Shown here: positions 44,384-51,844 of the stretch, one piece after another
How positions within the stretch are numbered: position 1 is the first letter of the stretch
Layout of the letters: each line of letters opens with the position of its first letter
Assembly: GCF_001509475.1 (NCBI RefSeq)
Contig: NZ_LLZG01000231.1
Coordinates: 124,001 to 188,000, forward strand
Origin: Streptomyces regalis
GTDB lineage: Bacteria; Actinomycetota; Actinomycetes; Streptomycetales; Streptomycetaceae
Length of the DNA stretch: 64,000 nucleotides
Direction of reading: 5' to 3'
Translations under genes and position numbers: made by a program
Notes under the pieces: model-generated
Told to the model about the DNA's origin: nothing
The model's database searches: none
Seen by the model: the letters and a program-made list of their open reading frames with translations, nothing else

Positions 44384-45123
44384 CGACGACAGGGTTCACC
44401 CCCACGACAGCCGTGCCGAGCAGGACGGGCACGAAGCGACTGGCCGTCTCCGGCACGTACAGCACGGGCAAGACCACGACGACCATCGCGCTCTCCCACC
44501 TCACGGGAATACCGCGCACCCACGCCCGGACCATGCGCGAGATCCTCGCCGACGTGCTGCCGGACAAGCGCCTGGAGGAGTGCACGGCGTCCGAGCTGAT
44601 CCAGCTCGGCATCCGCCGGTTCACCGAGCGCGCCGTGCACGAGTCCCACCTCGCCGGCGGCTTCCTCTCCGACGGCTCGTCGCTGCACGAGTGGGTGTAC
44701 GGCAAGGTCCGCGTCCGCGCCGGGATCCATCCCACCGACGGCTACGAGGCGGGTGAGGCGGCCCCGGACTTCTACGAGGAGGTGATCGACGGCATGGGTG
44801 CGGTGCTGAAGGATCACGCGCGGCGGGCCTACGACGTCTTCATCCATCTGCCGGTGGAGTTCGACCTGGTCGCCGATGGGCACCGGCCGGTCTCCGAGCG
44901 GTTCCGGGAGATGTCCGACGAGCTGCTGCGCGGCACGCTCGACGAGCTCCGGATCCCGTACCACGTCGTCGGCGGCACCATCGAACAGCGGCTCGCCACC
45001 ATCGTCGACATCTTCGGACTGCCCGCGTTGATGAGCCTGGAGCGCGCCGTGGAACTGGCTCGCAGCGAGACGGCCGACGGCTATCGGCAGGTCTCCGCTG
45101 CTGCCGCGCGCCGCTCCGCGTGA
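44380..45123 (+). CDS. P-loop ATPase/kinase (AAA_28, NadR-like)
   Basis: The 247-residue protein has Walker A SGTYSTGKTTTT at about residues 25-36 and a NadR-type kinase layout (THARTMREILADVLPDKRLE, YDVFIHLPVEFDLVADGHRP with the Walker B-like Asp, and an Arg-rich lid). Such proteins phosphorylate small molecules or nucleosides. Its ATG overlaps the AvrD-family stop (ATGA), so it is co-translated with it. It may phosphorylate or activate a sugar or intermediate in this pathway. This is the last tightly coupled gene of the operon. Confidence 0.72.
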   Translation: MTTTGFTPTTAVPSRTGTKRLAVSGTYSTGKTTTTIALSHLTGIPRTHARTMREILADVLPDKRLEECTASELIQLGIRRFTERAVHESHLAGGFLSDGSSLHEWVYGKVRVRAGIHPTDGYEAGEAAPDFYEEVIDGMGAVLKDHARRAYDVFIHLPVEFDLVADGHRPVSERFREMSDELLRGTLDELRIPYHVVGGTIEQRLATIVDIFGLPALMSLERAVELARSETADGYRQVSAAAARRSA

Positions 45124-45370
45124 CAGTGCGATGAGCTGCCGAGCCCTGCCGGTGGCCGCCGGCGTACGGAAACTGCCTGCGGTGATCCTCCCGGCCCGAG
45201 TGCACCGGCTTCTGGAGCCGCGCCCCACGTGAGCACCGGCTCCTGACGCCATGGCCCGTGAGAGCAACCGCCCCCTGAGCCCATCGCCCCGCATGCATGA
45301 CCGCGCAGCTGACGACGGGGCTTGCACACAGCCAGAACCCCCCTGCCCCGACAACTCCGAGGGAGTCCCC
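45124..45370. other. intergenic region before OYE gene
   Basis: There are 247 bases with no convincing gene or strong hairpin. The OYE gene may use its own promoter here, since the tight coupling of the previous five genes ends at 45123. Confidence 0.35.
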
Positions 45371-46501
45371 ATGTCCGGCACTACCAGCCCCGCTGCCCGA
45401 ACCGCCGTGCCCGCGCCCGCCGCTTCCGTACCCGCGGTGTCGCCGCTGTTCCGCCCTTTCACGGTGGGTGGGTTGAGCCTGCCCAACCGGATCGCCATGG
45501 CGCCGATGACCCGGAACTTCTCGCCGAACGGCGTGCCCGGTCCTGAGGTCGCCGAGTACTACGCGCGACGGGCCCGGGGCGGCGTCGGCCTCATCGTCAC
45601 CGAAGGGACGGTCGTGGGCCACGCCGCCTCCGCCCCGGCCACCACCGTGCCGCGCTTCCACGGCGAGGACGCCCTCGCGGGCTGGGCCGGGGTCGTGGCT
45701 GCCGTGCACGCGGAGGGTGGCCGGATCATCCCGCAGCTGTGGCACGCCGGCCTGGAACGCAAGGGCGACGGCGTACCCGATCCGCAGGTGCCCGCCGCAG
45801 GGCCCGCCACGCTCTCCGAGTCCGACATCGCCGAGGTGGTCGCCGCCTTCGGCCGGGCCGCCGCGGACGCCAAGCGGCTGGGCTTCGACGGTCTTGAACT
45901 GCACGGCGGACACGGTTACCTGATCGACCAGTTTCTCCGTCCCGAGTCCAACACCCGCACCGACGGATACGGCGGTGACCTCGGAGGCCGCACCCGGTTC
46001 GCCGCCGAGGTGGTGGCAGCGTGCCGGGCGGCGGTGGGGTACGACTTCCCGATCTTCCTGCGGATCTCCCAGTGGACCGTCGGCGACTTCGGCGCTCGGC
46101 TGGCGGCCACGCCCGACGAGCTTGAACTGCTGCTGGGCCCGCTGATCGAAGCGGGTGCCGATGTCATCGACTGCTCGACCAGGCGCTTCTGGCTGCCGGA
46201 GTTCGCCGGTTCCGACCTCTCCCTCGCGGGCTGGGTGAAGAAGCTGACCGGCCTGCCGACGGTCGCCGTCGGTTCGGTCGGGCTCGACGACAGCGAGTTC
46301 CAGAGCGCTCTCATCGAGGGCAAGGGCGCGGCGAACGGTTCCCTGGACCGCCTGGTGGAGCTGATGGAACGGGACGAGTTCGACCTCGTGGCCGTCGGGC
46401 GCCTGCTGCTCTCGGACCCGGAATGGGTGGCCAAGATCCGCGAGGGCCGCCACGCCGAGCTGCGCCCATTCTCCGCCGAGGCCCTGCTGAGCCTGGTCTG
46501 A
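45371..46501 (+). CDS. old yellow enzyme-type NADH:flavin oxidoreductase
   Basis: The 376-residue TIM-barrel flavoprotein has the OYE signatures: LSLPNRIAMAPMTRNFSPNG, GLIVTEGTVVGHAAS, RIIPQLWHAGLERKGDG (the QLWHAG active site), GFDGLELHGGHGYLIDQFL and FDLVAVGRLLLSDPEW. It reduces activated C=C bonds with NAD(P)H and FMN. An ATG follows GAGGGAG. A strong hairpin terminator ends the unit. It could reduce an enone made by the acyl-CoA dehydrogenase-like enzyme or a dehydration step in the upstream operon. Confidence 0.9.
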   Translation: MSGTTSPAARTAVPAPAASVPAVSPLFRPFTVGGLSLPNRIAMAPMTRNFSPNGVPGPEVAEYYARRARGGVGLIVTEGTVVGHAASAPATTVPRFHGEDALAGWAGVVAAVHAEGGRIIPQLWHAGLERKGDGVPDPQVPAAGPATLSESDIAEVVAAFGRAAADAKRLGFDGLELHGGHGYLIDQFLRPESNTRTDGYGGDLGGRTRFAAEVVAACRAAVGYDFPIFLRISQWTVGDFGARLAATPDELELLLGPLIEAGADVIDCSTRRFWLPEFAGSDLSLAGWVKKLTGLPTVAVGSVGLDDSEFQSALIEGKGAANGSLDRLVELMERDEFDLVAVGRLLLSDPEWVAKIREGRHAELRPFSAEALLSLV

Positions 46502-46543
46502 GGCGGTTCCGGTCATGCGGGAAGGATCTCCTCATGCGGGAAA

Positions 46544-46573
46544 GGTCTCCACAGCCATTCAGCTGTGGAGACC
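46544..46573 (+). terminator. hairpin terminator after the OYE gene
   Basis: A perfect 12-bp stem GGTCTCCACAGC / GCTGTGGAGACC with loop CATTCA lies 43 bases after the OYE stop. It marks the right edge of the PKS-AvrD block. Confidence 0.8.
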
Positions 46574-46855
46574 CTGTGCACCGCAGGGTTCCTGGCCCGG
46601 CCGGAACCCGGGAGTCCCCCGGTGTCCGGCCGGCGCCCGGTACGCCCACGCGCTGCGCCGTGTCGGCTCGGGCGCGTCCCGCCTGGGATCGCGCGTCGTG
46701 GACCACCCGTCCACCGGCGCGGCGCCGCCAACTCGTTCGGCTCGTACAGGGGACGAGGTGCGCGGTTCGCCTTGATCCGGATAGGCAGGGCCGCCCGCTC
46801 CAACCTCCGCTTCCAAGACCGGCGCGTCGCCGACCTCGAAGCGCAGATCGCCGAC
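46574..46855. other. region without a recognisable gene
   Basis: About 280 bases follow the terminator. A short plus-strand frame near 46774-46869 ends with a coiled-coil-like FQDRRVADLEAQIADSTVH that resembles the tail of mobile-element DUF6262-like proteins, but it is too short to support. I see nothing else. Confidence 0.3.
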
Positions 46856-47647
46856 TCAACGGTGCACTGAATCACCTCGGCCGAGCTCAGGCGGCGGTCT
46901 CACCGGCCAAGGCCGGGTGAGACCGCCGTCGCCGAGGCGGAGGCTGAGCTGGGAACCCAGCTCCTGGAAGCCCAGCGCAAGTGCCACACGTCTTGACGGA
47001 TGCGGCCGTGCTCTCCATTGCGGAAGCAGCCCAGCGTCCAGTGCATGCGCCACCGCCGCAGACGCCACGGCCCGCGCCAGCCCCCGGCCTCGATGACCCG
47101 GCGCAACCAGCACGCTCAGGTGAGCAACCGACTGCGGCCAAGCTTGATAGCCGGCCGCGGCAACCACGTCTTTACTGTCACGGAGGACGAATGCGGGAGA
47201 GGTGATGTCCTCCAAGCCGCTTTCGCCGGCGTCCTCTTCACCAGCACGGGCCAGGAGAGCGGCCAGCTCATCGTCGCCGCACATCACCTCCTCGACAGCG
47301 GCGCCTCCTTGCGCAGGCAGGAAGTCGGCGCGGTCGAGATAGAAGAGGGACGCAGGACCAAGTACGTCGAGGACGGGCAACACCTCACGCAAGCGGTCCT
47401 CGTCGACGAACTCCTCATCGGACAGCGTGCTTGAAACGCCCGCCATCAGCTTGGCGATCTGTACGCTCGGCACGGTGACGATCCTGGCTCCGCCGAGGAC
47501 CACGATCCCTGTCCACAACGGCGGACACAACCGCGAGCCAGGGGAGACCACAATGTTCGCCCCGCTCGAGGAAGAGAACTCCACTGGCTTCACCGCCAGT
47601 TCTGTCCAAAGCTCCCGGGCCCGGTCAAGCAAGAGATCGCTAGTCAT
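46856..47647 (-). CDS. GNAT-family N-acetyltransferase
   Basis: The 263-residue protein has an N-terminal region of unknown fold and a C-terminal GNAT domain (about 150-235): VAAAGYQAWPQSVAHLSVLV, the acetyl-CoA loop PGHRGRGLARAVASAA, and RRVALALGFQELGSQLSLRL. The GNAT fold normally ends there. The frame here runs a further 26 or so residues, through a 12-bp inverted repeat (46893-46904/46916-46927), suggesting a lost stop codon or small C-terminal frameshift. The substrate is unknown. Confidence 0.72.
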   Translation of the reverse strand: MTSDLLLDRARELWTELAVKPVEFSSSSGANIVVSPGSRLCPPLWTGIVVLGGARIVTVPSVQIAKLMAGVSSTLSDEEFVDEDRLREVLPVLDVLGPASLFYLDRADFLPAQGGAAVEEVMCGDDELAALLARAGEEDAGESGLEDITSPAFVLRDSKDVVAAAGYQAWPQSVAHLSVLVAPGHRGRGLARAVASAAVAHALDAGLLPQWRARPHPSRRVALALGFQELGSQLSLRLGDGGLTRPWPVRPPPELGRGDSVHR

Positions 47648-47849
47648 GGTCGTATCGTGTCCGGCCCCACGCCCCAGGACGACTGATTTGCAACGGGGCA
47701 GGGGCCCGAGGCGCCCTCCCTCTGCGATGCCTCGCGCACCACGCTTCCGCTCGCGTCACGACGACCACACGAACGAGCGACAACAACGATCCCAACTCGC
47801 CGACACGGACATGTAGTCGACGACCGTGGCCAGGTGTACACGAACGACT

Positions 47850-48200
47850 GCCGGCGGCTCTCGCGGAAGCCGGGCTGCCGTTGGAACCCCACCTGGTGGT
47901 GAAGACCCAGCTCACGCGCGAGCACGGGTACGCCGCAGCGCGGGAGCTGCTGTCCCGCCCCGATCGTCCCACCGCCGTGTTCACCGCGAACGACATGCAG
48001 GCGCTCGGTGTCTACCAGGCCGCACGCGAGCTGGGCCTGCGCATCCCGCACGAACTCAGCGTCGTGGGCTTCGACGACGTACCGGCCGTGGCGAGCTGGC
48101 TCTGGCACTCGGTCGGGGTAAGGAAGTGCCGCAGGTGGGACTGGAGATCGCGACCACGCTCACCGTCCGGGAGAGCACGGCGCCGCCGAAGGAGGAGTGA
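47850..48200 (+). pseudogene. C-terminal remnant of a LacI-family sugar repressor
   Basis: The sensor-domain sequence ALAEAGLPLEPHLVVKTQLT, GYAAARELLSRPDRPTAVFT, ANDMQALGVYQAARELGLRI and ELSVVGFDDVPAVA is clear. A frame change and a deletion of about 20 residues then follow, and the protein end resumes as ELALALGRGKEVPQVGLEIA, TTLTVRESTAPPKEE and a stop. The N-terminal HTH and first half are absent, so there can be no DNA binding. It is convergent with the GH5 gene of a glycoside hydrolase group that still carries LacI-type operators. Confidence 0.8.
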
Positions 48201-48215
48201 GCGCACGGGGGGGGT

Positions 48216-48249
48216 GCCCCGGCCGCCCGGGGGAGCGGGCGGCCAGGGC
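48216..48249. terminator. GC-rich hairpin between LacI remnant and GH5 gene
   Basis: A 9-bp stem GGCCGCCCG (48221-48229) / CGGGCGGCC (48236-48244), extendable outward with one mismatch, lies between convergent genes and could terminate both. Confidence 0.6.
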
Positions 48250-48262
48250 AAGGGCTGGTACG

Positions 48263-50035
48263 TCAGGAGACCGTGCCGGTGACCGTGCTTCCGGACTTGG
48301 TGACGTGGTAGGTGACGGTGGCGCCGCTGTAGAAGTGGAAGATCAGCGTCGCGGTCTCACTCTCGCGGAGCGAGTTCAGGAACTCGAGGGTCAGGATGAT
48401 CCCGCCGTTCGTGTAGTCCGGCGAGAAGGCCTTGTTGAACTCCTGGTAGGGGTTCCAGTTGAGCGGGCCGGCGTTGGTGCCGTCGGCGTAGGTGGAGTGC
48501 ATGGTCGCCAGGTCGTCACCCCGGTACTGGGTGGGGACGGTGAACGAGTCGGTGGTGCCGGTGGCGTTCGACAGCACCGGCACGTCGTTGGTGACGATGT
48601 CGATGTTCCAGGGCAGCCCACAGGAGAACCGGGCCTGGAGCGTCGAGTTGACGCCGTAGGCGCGGTTGCCGACCAGGCGGGTAAGCGCCTTGGCGGTGAA
48701 CGTCAGCTGGTTGCCGGAGACGGTGTAGTCCCGTCCCGCGGCCAGCTTGGTGCCGCCCTGCCACACCCCTCGGAAGCTGGTGCCGTTGAGGTTCAGGGTG
48801 AGCGACTTGGCGGTGATCGTGCTGGACTTCGGCACGTAGATCTTGTCGAAGGAGGCGGTGCCCGAGCGGGTGGTCCAGCTCGACTTGATCCAGTTGAACA
48901 GGGCCTGGTCGCGCCACTGGAGGGTCTCGCGGTTCAGGTAGCCGAACGGGTCCCACAGCGCGGTGGTGACACCGACGGAGCGCGCCGTGTAGTTGAGGTG
49001 CTCGTAGTACTTCAGCGCCTCGCCCCGCTCGACGCGGGAGGGATGGAAGTGATTGGGCCACTCGAGCAGGCCGTACTCACCGATGTAGACCGGGATGCCC
49101 CGGGCGACGAAGGTGGTGCGGATGTTGGCGAAGGTGTCGTCCAGGTGCTTCTGCGCGGCGGCGTCGTAGTGGGTGCCGCCCGCCGCGTTCACGCTGAACG
49201 GATACCAGCTGTAGAAGTGCACCTGCGCCACGAGCTGACTGTCGTTCAGCGCGGTGATGGTGGTGTACAGGTCGTCCATGTAAGCCTGGTCGGCGCTGCC
49301 GCCGGTCCCACTGCCCGGGCCGCCTGTGGTCAGCGACAGCAGGCGGCTCGCGTTGGCGCCGCCCGAGGCGCGGACCACGGAGTGGAACGAGGTCTGCAGC
49401 TCGCGCAGGTATTGGGTCTTCTGCGCTTCCGTGGCGTTGCCGAAGCTCGGCTCGTTGATGCCCTCGAAGACCAGGGTGCGCGGCGCGTCACGGAAGGTCG
49501 TGGAGATCTGGGACCAGGTGGAGTTGAACCGGGCCATCACGTTGTCGTGGTCGCTCGTGATGTCATCGATCCACATCCACGAGTCGTGGTGGACGTTGAG
49601 CACCACGTACAGACCGTCGGCCAGCGCCCAGTCGACCAGCTGCTTGACCCGGGCCATGTACGTCGCGTCGATGGTGTACGGCGCGGTGGCGGACTGGTGG
49701 TCGGTCCAGGTCACCGGGATGCGGACACTGCGGAAGCCCGCCGCGGCGATGGTGTCGAAAGTGGCCTTGGTGGTCTGCCCGTTGCCCCAGGAATCCTCGT
49801 TCGGGAAGGCGTCCAGGGTGTTGCCCAGGTTCCAGCTGGGCTGCATCGCCGCTACGGCGTCCATGGCGGAAGCCGGAACAGTGACCGCCGACGGTGACGC
49901 CTTCTTCGTGCCGTCGGGCGCGGCCAGCGCGGTGCCGCCGGTCAGCCCCACCATGACGACCAGCGCCAGCAGCAGGGCGGCCAGACGGCCTGGGCCGCGG
50001 CCGCGGTGGTGCGCGGGTTGCCGTATGTCCTTCAT
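48263..50035 (-). CDS. secreted GH5 endoglucanase with X2 (Ig-like) module
   Basis: The 590-residue precursor has a Sec signal (about 1-38; RLAALLLALVVMVGLTGGTA). The GH5 barrel (about 55-390) begins WNLGNTLDAFPNE and has RIPVTWTDH, the acid/base Glu in VFEGINEPSFGN, HFYSWYPFSV and the nucleophile Glu in VYIGEYGLLEW. A CBM_X2-like beta-sandwich follows (about 395-480; ITAKSLTLNLNGTSFRGVW), then a C-terminal beta-rich module (about 480-590). It should cleave beta-1,4-glucan or related glycans outside the cell. The ATG at 50035 follows AAAGG. It is the most downstream of three GH genes on this strand. Confidence 0.9.
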   Translation of the reverse strand: MKDIRQPAHHRGRGPGRLAALLLALVVMVGLTGGTALAAPDGTKKASPSAVTVPASAMDAVAAMQPSWNLGNTLDAFPNEDSWGNGQTTKATFDTIAAAGFRSVRIPVTWTDHQSATAPYTIDATYMARVKQLVDWALADGLYVVLNVHHDSWMWIDDITSDHDNVMARFNSTWSQISTTFRDAPRTLVFEGINEPSFGNATEAQKTQYLRELQTSFHSVVRASGGANASRLLSLTTGGPGSGTGGSADQAYMDDLYTTITALNDSQLVAQVHFYSWYPFSVNAAGGTHYDAAAQKHLDDTFANIRTTFVARGIPVYIGEYGLLEWPNHFHPSRVERGEALKYYEHLNYTARSVGVTTALWDPFGYLNRETLQWRDQALFNWIKSSWTTRSGTASFDKIYVPKSSTITAKSLTLNLNGTSFRGVWQGGTKLAAGRDYTVSGNQLTFTAKALTRLVGNRAYGVNSTLQARFSCGLPWNIDIVTNDVPVLSNATGTTDSFTVPTQYRGDDLATMHSTYADGTNAGPLNWNPYQEFNKAFSPDYTNGGIILTLEFLNSLRESETATLIFHFYSGATVTYHVTKSGSTVTGTVS

Positions 50036-50111
50036 GCGTCAGGCCTTTCGGTCGGTCGTACGGGTGATCCGGTCCGTGGCCGGACAGCGACGGGGCGCCA
50101 CCGCCGGCCAC

Positions 50112-50127
50112 GCCTGCAGCTGCAGGC
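50112..50127. promoter_or_regulatory. 16-bp perfect palindrome upstream of the GH5 gene
   Basis: GCCTGCAGCTGCAGGC lies 77 bases upstream of the GH5 start, a plausible operator. It does not match the CGAAGCGCTTCG palindromes in front of the GH36 gene, so another regulator would bind. Confidence 0.4.
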
Positions 50128-50231
50128 TCATCGGGTGATGCGTGTCGTGCCGTTCTCGGGGTTCAGGGCCGGACCGCTCAGCCGGTCGGTGAGGACGTGC
50201 CGGCCCCGCCCTCGCCGCCACGTGGCGGAGG

Positions 50232-50271
50232 GTCCTGCGTCCTTGTCAGCAGTCCTGCGTCCTTGTCAGCA
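50232..50271. repeat. 20-bp direct tandem repeat
   Basis: The 20-base unit beginning GTCCTGCGTCC is present twice back to back between the GH43 and GH5 genes. It may be a slippage duplication or a paired binding site. Confidence 0.75.
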
Positions 50272-50288
50272 GAGGGAGGGGGCCTGGT

Positions 50289-51800
50289 TCAGCCGTCGAG
50301 GGGCTCGTAGTCGAACCAGTCGAAGTGGACGGTGCCTGCCGCGGCGTACATGCCGATGACCCGGCCTGTGAAGCCGCCGGCGACCTCGGTCGACAGGTAG
50401 CGGCCGTCGAGGGTCGCGAGCTCGGTGAACGTGCCGTCGGGCTGCTCGACGCCGAGGGAGAGGACGTCGGGTCCGGTACACGGACCGTGCGGAGACGGCG
50501 GTTCCGTGATCGTGACGGTGAGGACCACCGGCCCGGCGGGCACGGACTGTTCGGCCACGACCGTGCGCAGGTAGCCGACACGCGCGATCACCCGCACCCG
50601 CGTGTCGGACACCTCGATCGCGTAGTGGTGCCGCTCGTCGAGCCGGACGGCGAGGCCGCCGCTTCCCTCCGCGGCATCGACCAAAGTGCGTGCCCGGCAT
50701 GACAGATGCTGCTGGCGCCGGCCGGTGAACACCGCGTCGGGCTCGTCCAGGGAGTCGCCCCGCGCGCGGAGCGTCAGCCACCCGGGGCGCTCCTTGGTGG
50801 TGCAGTGCTCGGCCAGCCGGTCGCGCAGGGAAATCCAGGACGGTCGCAGTTCGGCGAGCTCGAAGTCGTCCCGACGCTCCTCGACGGGGCCGGAGGAGAG
50901 CGGCCACGGCAACTCGGGTAGTTCCAGGGCGACTTCGCCGACGACCGGCCAGTCGTCTTCCCACGTGACCGGGGCGAGGAAGGTCTCGCGGCCGAGGACG
51001 TGCCAGCCGGGAGTGCCGCCGCCCGGTCGGACGCCGAGCAGCACCATCCACCAGGAGCCGTCGGGGCCTTGGACCAGGTCGGCGTGCCCGGTGTTCTGGA
51101 CGGGGTGGTCGGTGCCGCGATGGGTGAGGATCGGGTTGGCCGGGCACGGCTCGAACGGGCCGCTGGGCGTACGGCCGCGGGCGATCGAGACGCCGTGGCC
51201 GCGCTCGGTGCCGCCCTCGGCGATGAGCAGGTACCAGTAGTCGCCGATCCGGTACAGGTGCGGCGCCTCCGGGGCCTTCGCGCCGGGCCCGCCCGACCAG
51301 AGCCGGTGCGGAGTCCCGTACGTCTGCCCGGTGGACGGGTCGATACGGACCTGCGACACCCCGGCGACCGTGCACCAGCAGGTGCCGTCCTCGTCCCAGA
51401 CCAGGTCGGGATCGATGCCGGGGACATCCGGCGCCCAGATGGGATCCGACCACGGTCCGGCGGGGTCGGTCGCCGTGACGATCAGATTGCCGCCGCCCTC
51501 GCTGCAGTTGGTGACGATCAGCCAGAAGCGCCCGTCGTGGTGGCGCAGGGTGGGGGCGTAGATCCCGCCGGAGGACCATGCGTCCGACAGGCGCAGTTGC
51601 TCCGGCCGGTCCAGGGCGTTGCCGATCTGCCTCCAGTGCACCAGGTCGCGGCTGTGGAACAGGGGTACGCCGGGGAAGTACTCGAAGCTGGAGCAGGCGA
51701 GGTAGTAGTCGTCGCCGACGCGGCAGATGCTGGGGTCGGGGTGGAAGCCGGGGAGCACGGGGTTGGTGAAGCGTCCGTCCGGCTGGTGCAAAGGGGGCAC
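50289..51800 (-). CDS. GH43-family glycoside hydrolase (beta-xylosidase/arabinofuranosidase type)
   Basis: The 503-residue protein begins with a GTG and has no signal peptide, so it is probably cytoplasmic. The five-bladed propeller (about 10-300) has NPVLPGFHPDPSICRVGDDY (general base Asp), PGIDPDLVWDEDGTCWC (transition-state Asp) and KAPEAPHLYRIGDYWYLLIA (general acid Glu). The C-terminal GH43_C2-like beta-sandwich (about 310-500) is present (LAVRLDERHHYAIEVSDTRV). It hydrolyses xylo- or arabino-oligosaccharides. It lies 44 bases after the GH36 gene, presumably one transcript. Confidence 0.9.
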   Translation of the reverse strand: MPPLHQPDGRFTNPVLPGFHPDPSICRVGDDYYLACSSFEYFPGVPLFHSRDLVHWRQIGNALDRPEQLRLSDAWSSGGIYAPTLRHHDGRFWLIVTNCSEGGGNLIVTATDPAGPWSDPIWAPDVPGIDPDLVWDEDGTCWCTVAGVSQVRIDPSTGQTYGTPHRLWSGGPGAKAPEAPHLYRIGDYWYLLIAEGGTERGHGVSIARGRTPSGPFEPCPANPILTHRGTDHPVQNTGHADLVQGPDGSWWMVLLGVRPGGGTPGWHVLGRETFLAPVTWEDDWPVVGEVALELPELPWPLSSGPVEERRDDFELAELRPSWISLRDRLAEHCTTKERPGWLTLRARGDSLDEPDAVFTGRRQQHLSCRARTLVDAAEGSGGLAVRLDERHHYAIEVSDTRVRVIARVGYLRTVVAEQSVPAGPVVLTVTITEPPSPHGPCTGPDVLSLGVEQPDGTFTELATLDGRYLSTEVAGGFTGRVIGMYAAAGTVHFDWFDYEPLDG

Positions 51801-51844
51801 CCGAGAGGTCCTCTCGTTGGTTCGTGATGCAGGTGTGGGGTGGT

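Noticed and set aside
3729..46501. A single split saxitoxin-like pathway: O-carbamoyltransferase, sulfotransferase and APS kinase in one operon and an oxoamine synthase fused to carrier and other domains in another.
   Set aside because: The parallel with SxtI, SxtN, SxtO and SxtA is only in family membership. No amidinotransferase, arginine-specific or Rieske oxygenase genes are present, and the PKS here has KS and AT domains and different neighbours. The two operons are separated by 23 kb of unrelated genes.
46774..46869. Short coiled-coil frame resembling the tail of a mobile-element protein.
   Set aside because: It is only about 30 residues, with no inverted repeats, target duplication or other transposase motif nearby.
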